A DNA stretch of 8,915 nucleotides. It comes from Prevotellaceae bacterium (lineage in GTDB: Bacteria; Bacteroidota; Bacteroidia; Bacteroidales; UBA932). This document shows positions 6,953 through 8,915 of the stretch, piece by piece; position 1 is the first letter of the stretch, and each line of letters opens with the position of its first letter. Where the stretch lies: positions 1-8,915 of the forward strand of contig JAIRLF010000145.1 in assembly GCA_031259655.1 (NCBI GenBank). Direction: 5' to 3'. The notes under the pieces were generated by a model, which was not told the DNA's origin, searched no databases, and saw nothing but the letters and a program-made list of their open reading frames with translations. Made by a program: the position numbers and the translations under genes.

Positions 6953-7513
6953 ATGAACAAAAAAACATTATGTAAAATTTTTTTTTTAAAATTAAGTTCT
7001 TTTGCATTGATAACAAATTTACTGGTTACTCCTGTTTTTTCCGACCAAATAACAACCGTTATTTATAGTGTTGAACCGAACTATACCGTAGTAATTCCTC
7101 CCACACTGATGATTACAGATAAAGATACCCTTGTAGGCGAAGAAAATAATGTTTTTATTAGAAGTGATTCAAGAATTGGTAACACAGAAACAATAACTGT
7201 GTCGCTTGCGGTTCAAAATTTTGAAGCAAAGAATTTAAATTCAACAATGCCTTTTACGGTCGAATATACTAGACAAATCGGGGCTATGAAAGATGCATCT
7301 TCAACATCAATTATCAAAGTTGAAAAGGCGATCCCGATATTGGTACAAACTGGCGCGCGAATTTCAGCAATAATCGACATAAACGAAGCAACAACTGGCG
7401 CCGAAGGAATTTCAGCAAGTGTCAAAGCAAAGGCGACCGCTGAACAAGTTGCCATGGCAGGCACTGCGGGAACCCATATCGGTACAATTAATTTTACGGT
7501 TATTAAAACATAG
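6953..7513 (+). CDS. Small secreted beta-rich surface protein, free-standing copy of the giant protein's C-terminal domain
   Basis: I chose the ATG at 6953 (186 residues) over the GTG at 6944, because GGGGTG at 6941-6946 is an excellent ribosome binding site six bases before the ATG and would be consumed by the GTG start. A signal peptide is clear: MNKKTLCKIF, a hydrophobic core to about residue 28, and probable cleavage VFS|DQ at 30/31. The mature protein begins with the strand YSVEPNYTVVIPP and ends with THIGTINFTVIKT. It has no membrane tail, sortase signal or WxL motif. Beginning, middle (VFIRSDSRI, ITVSLAVQ, PFTVEYT) and end line up in order with the C-terminal domain of the giant protein (YSITIPAVL, SSIEINGW, VIVSLSSEN, LNYIFELEG, NYIGSITYSISI). 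I therefore infer a subunit built on the same fold, possibly one that polymerises with the giant protein or competes for its binding site. Small secreted proteins of this shape are common in gut Clostridia and uncharacterised. Confidence 0.8.
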   Translation: MNKKTLCKIFFLKLSSFALITNLLVTPVFSDQITTVIYSVEPNYTVVIPPTLMITDKDTLVGEENNVFIRSDSRIGNTETITVSLAVQNFEAKNLNSTMPFTVEYTRQIGAMKDASSTSIIKVEKAIPILVQTGARISAIIDINEATTGAEGISASVKAKATAEQVAMAGTAGTHIGTINFTVIKT

Positions 7514-7802
7514 AACTGTTTGCCATACCGGTCTGATTTTAATTTTAAAAAGGGAACATCTTTGGAAGCACTGCGAAGTCTCACATTATTTTAATATACC
7601 TCGAAATATCCAAAAATCCATACTTTTAACATTTTCAAAAAATTCATCGTCTTTGAATATGAAAAATATGAAAGTGACGAAGCATGAGATTTAGCTAAAA
7701 AGAATTTATAAATACTAATGAATATTTACTGGATTCAAAAAATGGATTGATTTTTATTTTGCAAGACTTTACAGCTCTGCAAAAGACTAAAGGCATCAAA
7801 AA
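7514..7802. other. Decayed intergenic stretch with no intact gene
   Basis: I see no intact gene, RNA gene or convincing terminator here. One short stretch near 7625-7684 reads KKFIVFEYEKYESDEA in one frame before a TGA, which looks coding but is unassigned. Frames break every few dozen codons. It may be more of the degraded nuclease remnant that follows, or a separate fragment. The absence of a hairpin-plus-T-run after 7513 means the end of the surface locus transcript is undefined. Confidence 0.4.
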
Positions 7803-8073
7803 ATTGCTGTAGAACTAAAAAAACTTAAAGCTGAAAATATTGAGAAGATGACTACGGCAAAAAAATGAGCTGCATTCTTCAAGTGGTTCACTGACAAAAA
7901 CAAAGCAGAAAAACTTAATAAACTAATTGAAAACCGAGAAGGGACTCCAAATGGCAACAAACGCGCTAAGATATGTAAGTAAAGACGAAACGATGCGGCG
8001 ATTAAGCATACAACGCGACATGGCGCGCCGCGATTGGAATGACAAGATTGCTACTGCTGGGTGTTCTTTTTAA
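7803..8073 (+). pseudogene. Rpn-type (PD-(D/E)XK nuclease family) recombination-promoting nuclease/transposase remnant, C-terminal part
   Basis: Rpn proteins are PD-(D/E)XK nucleases linked to mobile DNA. Only the C-terminal helical tail is recognisable. Fragment one, from 7803, reads VELKKLKAENIEKMTTAKK, meets TGA at 7866-7868 where TGG would give the expected tryptophan, and continues AAFFKWFTDKNKAEKLNKLIENREG. The frame must then move by one base near 7945-7950 to read MATNALRYVSKDETMRRL and QRDMARRDWND (7951-8073, stop TAA). The typical family tail 'LPKLK...W..F..F......A.ALRYVSKDE..R......A..D' is spread over both frames. The N-terminal nuclease core with its catalytic residues is missing or unrecognisable upstream, so the gene is dead. 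The family call is by remembered pattern. A separate 40-residue gene at 7951-8073 is possible but unlikely. Confidence 0.6.
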
Positions 8074-8088
8074 TTTGGAGTGAAAAAT

Positions 8089-8915
8089 ATGATCTCAGTT
8101 TATCCTTCTTCCGAAACTTTATTCACAAACAATGGTCTTAAAATTCTAAAGCCTCTGAAAGCTTTAATTCGAAAAGAAGATAACGCGGATTTTTACCTTG
8201 ATTTGCGCGATGATTTAGAAAACCTCGAATATTATCAAAGCGGAAATATTGTCAGAGTCCCGACTCCTTGGGGCAATCAATGCTTCAGACTAAAAAATCC
8301 TCAGATTGAAAACAAAAAAATTAATATCAGGGCACAGCATCTATATTTTGATTCCCAGAATTACATAATCAAAGATTCATATATCGTCGATAAAAACTGT
8401 AATGACGCTCTAGATCATTTAAATTCAGCAACGGACATTCCTTCCCCATTTTCTACACTTTCTGATGTACCAACAGTCTTTAGTTATAGATGTGTCCGAA
8501 AATCCCTTGCCGAAGCTGTCTCCGATGTAATAGGGCGCTGGGGCGGGCACCTTATCAGGAATAATTGGAATATCGAAGTAAGACAGAATGCAGGTCAAGA
8601 CAGAGGCGCCAATCTTGTTTACGGCAAAAACATCGTTAATATTCAAGCAAGCGAAGATTGGACAAATGTAGTTACAAAGCTTATGCCTGTCGGAAAAGAT
8701 GGCCTTCTTCTTGATGAAATTTGGCTTGAACTCGATGAGCAGCTATACGAAATTCCTTTTACAAAAGTTGTGAGTTTTGATCAAAGCGCAATAAATCAAG
8801 AGGATTTTTCTGATGATGAAGGAAATATTGATGAGACCGCATATCAAGCGGCATTGATAGCCGACCTTCGAACGAAAGGTCTACAATTTTTGAATGAAAA
8901 CAGCGCGCCAAAAGT
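8089..8915 (+). CDS. Phage tail-spike/antireceptor-type minor structural protein, N-terminal region (runs off the window)
   Basis: The frame is open from ATG 8089 to the window end (275 codons plus two bases, no stop), with GGAG at 8077-8080 eight bases before the start. The beginning MISVYPSSETLFTNNGLKIL and the segments LAEAVSDVIGRWGGHLIRNN, GQDRGANLVYGKNI, WTNVVTKLMPVGKDGLLL, PFTKVVSFDQSA and AYQAALIADLRTKGLQFLNE are characteristic of the TIGR01665 'phage minor structural protein, N-terminal region' family, the tail tip/Tal-type protein of siphophages of Gram-positive hosts. The N-terminal part attaches to the distal tail ring. The C-terminal part, which would carry any host-binding or peptidoglycan-cleaving domain, lies beyond the window. 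The tape-measure and distal-tail genes expected immediately upstream are absent; the nuclease remnant sits there instead. The gene could belong to a rearranged prophage, a domesticated tail or a fragment. Confidence 0.9.
   Translation, partial: MISVYPSSETLFTNNGLKILKPLKALIRKEDNADFYLDLRDDLENLEYYQSGNIVRVPTPWGNQCFRLKNPQIENKKINIRAQHLYFDSQNYIIKDSYIVDKNCNDALDHLNSATDIPSPFSTLSDVPTVFSYRCVRKSLAEAVSDVIGRWGGHLIRNNWNIEVRQNAGQDRGANLVYGKNIVNIQASEDWTNVVTKLMPVGKDGLLLDEIWLELDEQLYEIPFTKVVSFDQSAINQEDFSDDEGNIDETAYQAALIADLRTKGLQFLNENSAPK

Noticed and set aside
7731..7760. AAAAAT...ATTTTT pairing near 7738-7757 as a terminator of the surface locus
   Set aside because: The stem is only A-T pairs and over 220 bases past the last stop codon, so it would be too weak to terminate transcription.
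471..7868. TGA read as tryptophan (alternative genetic code), suggested by TGA in two coding-like fragments and no TGA stops in the intact genes
   Set aside because: The intact genes contain many tryptophans and none is TGA, which would be very unlikely in an AT-rich organism that recoded it. The two TGA codons occur only in stretches that also carry frameshifts.

Overview
The window looks like chromosomal DNA of a low-GC Bacillota, most likely an anaerobic, host-associated member of Clostridia. The evidence is AT-rich coding with Gram-positive signal peptides, purine-rich ribosome binding sites, TTG/ATG starts, a CCA-encoding tRNA, and protein families that I associate with gut Clostridia (multi-domain secreted beta-sandwich proteins, Rpn-type nucleases, TIGR01665-type phage tail proteins). 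Species cannot be named. The standard code applies: tryptophan is TGG throughout the intact genes.

Layout. A tRNA-Gly(CCC) with its own intrinsic terminator occupies 45-157. Positions 158-517 hold no intact gene, but two abutting coding-like fragments (about 202-315 and 309-497) look like one eroded gene of unknown family. A probable extended -10 promoter at 519-527 precedes a leader of about 120 bases. In that leader the ribosome binding site and TTG start lie inside a potential hairpin.

The centre (656-7513) is a surface-protein locus on the + strand. It begins with a giant secreted multi-domain protein (about 1,875 residues if whole) that is split by a +1 frame change near 2807-2830 into 656-2830 and 2784-6284. 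Next comes a small protein with an N-terminal membrane anchor (6325-6831), then a small secreted protein (6953-7513). The small secreted protein resembles a free-standing copy of the last ~130 residues of the giant protein. I infer a cell-surface or adhesive assembly built from a giant carbohydrate- or protein-binding subunit, a membrane-anchored accessory protein and a small subunit. No LPXTG, SLH or WxL anchor is visible, so the attachment mechanism is open.

The right end is mobile or phage DNA. Unassigned decayed sequence (7514-7802) leads into an inactivated Rpn/PD-(D/E)XK transposase-nuclease remnant (about 7803-8073, one in-frame TGA and one frameshift). Just behind it is the intact start of a phage tail-spike/antireceptor-type protein (8089 to the window end, incomplete). 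The usual upstream tail genes are not seen, so this is either a prophage edge or a partial phage remnant.
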